From Struthidea cinerea (taxonomy: Eukaryota > Chordata > Aves > Passeriformes > Corcoracidae), in assembly GCA_013397865.1 (NCBI GenBank), contig VZTI01003646.1:988373-1052372 (forward strand): a DNA stretch of 64,000 nt, in the 5' to 3' direction. Shown here in pieces: positions 61,720-64,000 of the stretch. How positions within the stretch are numbered: the first letter of the stretch is position 1; the number at the start of each line of letters is the position of its first letter. The notes under the pieces were generated by a model that had not been told where the DNA came from, searched no databases, and saw nothing but the letters and a program-made list of their open reading frames with translations. Both the position numbers and the translations under genes were made by a program.

Positions 61720-64000
61720 CTAGGACGAGAGAGACACCGGTGAAGGCAGACGCACGTGGGGGGCTACACTGGCTGTGGAACCCCCAGTGACCCAGCCCCA
61801 ACACCCTACAGAGGGAATTGGGGTGGCCTGGGCATCCTGATGGGTGCTGAGCACCCGCAGCTCCCGCTGGCATTTGGGTGCCAGGCAGCACGGTGACAGG
61901 GACATCCCTCCCAAACAGCAGGCCCAGAACAGCAGGGGCAGCTTCACTGGGGAGAGGGCACACAGAGAGGGGCCGTTCCTTGTTCCTTTGGCTGGAGGGC
62001 GAGGGGGATGTGGGGCACAGGGCAGGCGGCTGCTGATGGATTTTTAGGCTGCTGGATGAGGCTGGGCAGAGAGAGGCTGCAGCTCCCTCCCTGCCCATCA
62101 GCCAAGAAAAAACAGGCACAAGTGTCCCTGTTTCCTCCCTGTGGTGGATGGGATTTGGGTGGTGGGATCCCTGCCAGCCCCGTGCCCAGAGCAGAGAGCC
62201 AGTGAGGCTTCTGGGCAGGAGCAGGCAGGCAGCAGCATCCCTCCTCCAAGGTGACACTCTCCTTCCCAGTCCTTCCTGTCCACCTGGCAAGGGGCTGCAG
62301 GGCTCGCTGGGCAGAGGGGACACAGTGGCACCCAGGGGACACCCTCTCCTTGGCACTGCTGTCACCCAAAGGAGACTGAGGGCAGTGGGGAAGGGATGCA
62401 GGACACACCTCCCCCCTCTCCATATCCCAGGTGGGTTTAGCTCCAGGAGGGATCAGCCCTGCTTAAGGCCCAGCTCCTTGGCAAGCTGCCACCATGTGCC
62501 AGGGGACAGCCAGAGGCAGGAGGGTGTCAGGTGCCATCAGGGATGGCAGATAGTCAAAGAGCCTCAGCTGCTGCCTCTGGAGAGGGAACAGTGTCCCATT
62601 GTCCCTCACCGAGGCACCTGCTGCACCCCAATACCAAGGGGACAAGACCGAATTGCAGGTGGCACTTGGGGATGCCCTGCAGGGAGCCAGATGCCCGTTC
62701 CCCATGTCCCTGGTGCTCTCATGTGGGACAGCCATCATCACCTAACCTGTCCTCAAAGCCCTCATCACCCTCCCTGTCCCCAAAGCCCTGCAGAGCAGGA
62801 TGGATGGGACTGGGGGACCTGTGCTGGGCTCAGAGGGGCAGGACGGGACAGGCAGCTGGCAGAACCCTGCAGTGCAGGCACAGCTCTGCCCCATCCCTGC
62901 TCCACCATCCCCACATCCAACCACCCCCTGGCTCCGATCCCACTGCTGCCACGAAAGGCAGATTAAAGCCTAGGCTGGGCACAGCGTGGCTGATGGCACC
63001 AGAGGCTTTGGAGATGAATTCCCAGCACTGTGGAACTGCGTCCCACTGCTCTCGTCCTCTCCAGGAGGGGAAAAGGGCAGCAGAGTCATTAAACTGCTGC
63101 TAACGAACTTTTTTATGAGTCACTAAACGTGCACCTGCAGAATCGAGCACCTGCGGAGTCACCCATTGCAGCTGGAAGGGAGAGAGTGAGAACAGGCTCC
63201 AGGCTGGAGCTGAGCCGTGTCACGACACGTTGTGCCATGTCGTGATACAGCCCCTGCTACTCAAACTAATGCAGTCATCCAAAATTGCTTCTTTGCACCT
63301 CACCCAGCCAAACCAGCCCTGGCAGGGAGAGCACCCATGGGTGCACCCCCCCTCCGGCTGCAGCAGCCAGCGGTGGGTGACAGAGGAGGGAAGGGGCAGC
63401 CGGGTCCCCAGGGTGCCACCCACAGGGGCCGTTGGGCTGGGCAGGATGGGGAAGTGCCGCAGGCAAATTTCGTGCTGCAGAAACCACTTTGGGCTCTTTC
63501 ACTCCCACGTGTGAAGAGCATTTTTTGGGGGTGGTTGGATTTTTTTTTTTTTTAATTAAATTTTACAAGCCAGATTTTGCACATCAGAAAGAAACCATTC
63601 AGAGGACGTTTTGCATCTCCTCACTTTAAATCAAGCTGAAACACAACATAAAAAAATGGGTAACAGTTGTGGTGAAGTTAAGAATGTCATCCACGTGCCT
63701 ATAGCAACATTTGGTGCAGGCCAGCTTCTGTTAAAGTGAGATAAAAACCACCCTCAAAAGTCTGTCTTGGGGTTTTTCTACAAGCAGACCCCAGCAGGTT
63801 TGCGTGGGCAGGGAAACCCAGTGGCACATTTCAACAGTTCCCGGCTTCCCCTGTGCTCTCTGCGTGCCTCCAGCAGCTTCTCTGCTCCTCAGCCCCTGCA
63901 TGGTGGCAGCTACTTAAACCTGTAACGCCCTTCCCAGCCTCTTGGGAACCTGTTCCCAGCTGGAAAATCCAGATTATCATGTATCCATGGAGGGGAGAAC
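61720..64000 (-). other. RNF157: RNF157 intron continuing beyond window
   Basis: No coding exon with the expected upstream RNF157 sequence is present. Only a T tract near 63540-63553 stands out. Confidence 0.75.

Noticed and set aside
61451..62365. 304-codon minus-strand open frame ending in MDGW repeats
   Set aside because: The repeated peptide is just the (CCAT)n microsatellite; the remainder is RNF157 intron.

Overview
The window is avian nuclear DNA. It holds intron-rich vertebrate genes with GT-AG splice sites, CR1 retrotransposon 3' ends carrying the typical ATTCTATG-like terminus, endogenous retrovirus LTR and env remnants, and two assembly gaps of N. Four genes can be read with intact splice phase: GALR2 (+), EXOC7 (-), FOXJ1 (-) and RNF157 (-, 5' end beyond the right edge). 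This is the gene order I know from human 17q25.1, except that ZACN, which lies between GALR2 and EXOC7 there, is not seen. I cannot name the species; a neognath bird, perhaps a songbird, is an inference.

Layout: 1-330 is a degenerate C/T-rich minisatellite that runs into the GALR2 start. 334-2766 is two-exon GALR2, with a poly(A) signal at 3470. 3.5-8.7 kb is intergenic between convergent genes. 8741-29060 is EXOC7: 21 coding exons that join without a break into 720 residues, read from a CpG-rich promoter at 28.9-29.3 kb with three repeated GCCATNTTG units. 29.3-30.3 kb holds a CR1 piece and a solo LTR. 30.3-38.3 kb is gene-poor, with two orphan CpG-rich blocks. 39947-43965 is FOXJ1: two coding exons, 432 residues, forkhead box split by the intron. 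A 673-bp gap (44282-44954) hides most of its 5' region. Just beyond the gap are two X-boxes flanking a forkhead site. 45.2-46.0 kb has CR1 insertions. 48828-61719 is RNF157: 16 upstream exons plus two alternative 3' ends, RING finger intact. Its last long intron contains an env remnant with a younger solo LTR inside it. 61.7-64 kb is RNF157 intron.

The genes do not form one pathway. GALR2 is a neuropeptide GPCR, EXOC7 a plasma-membrane subunit of the exocyst, FOXJ1 the master regulator of motile cilia and RNF157 an E3 ubiquitin ligase related to MGRN1. The most interesting signals are regulatory: the RFX/forkhead module at FOXJ1, the triplicated YY1-like units at EXOC7, and a 41-nt cassette exon that would switch the RNF157 C-terminus. 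No wholly new biological system is evident.
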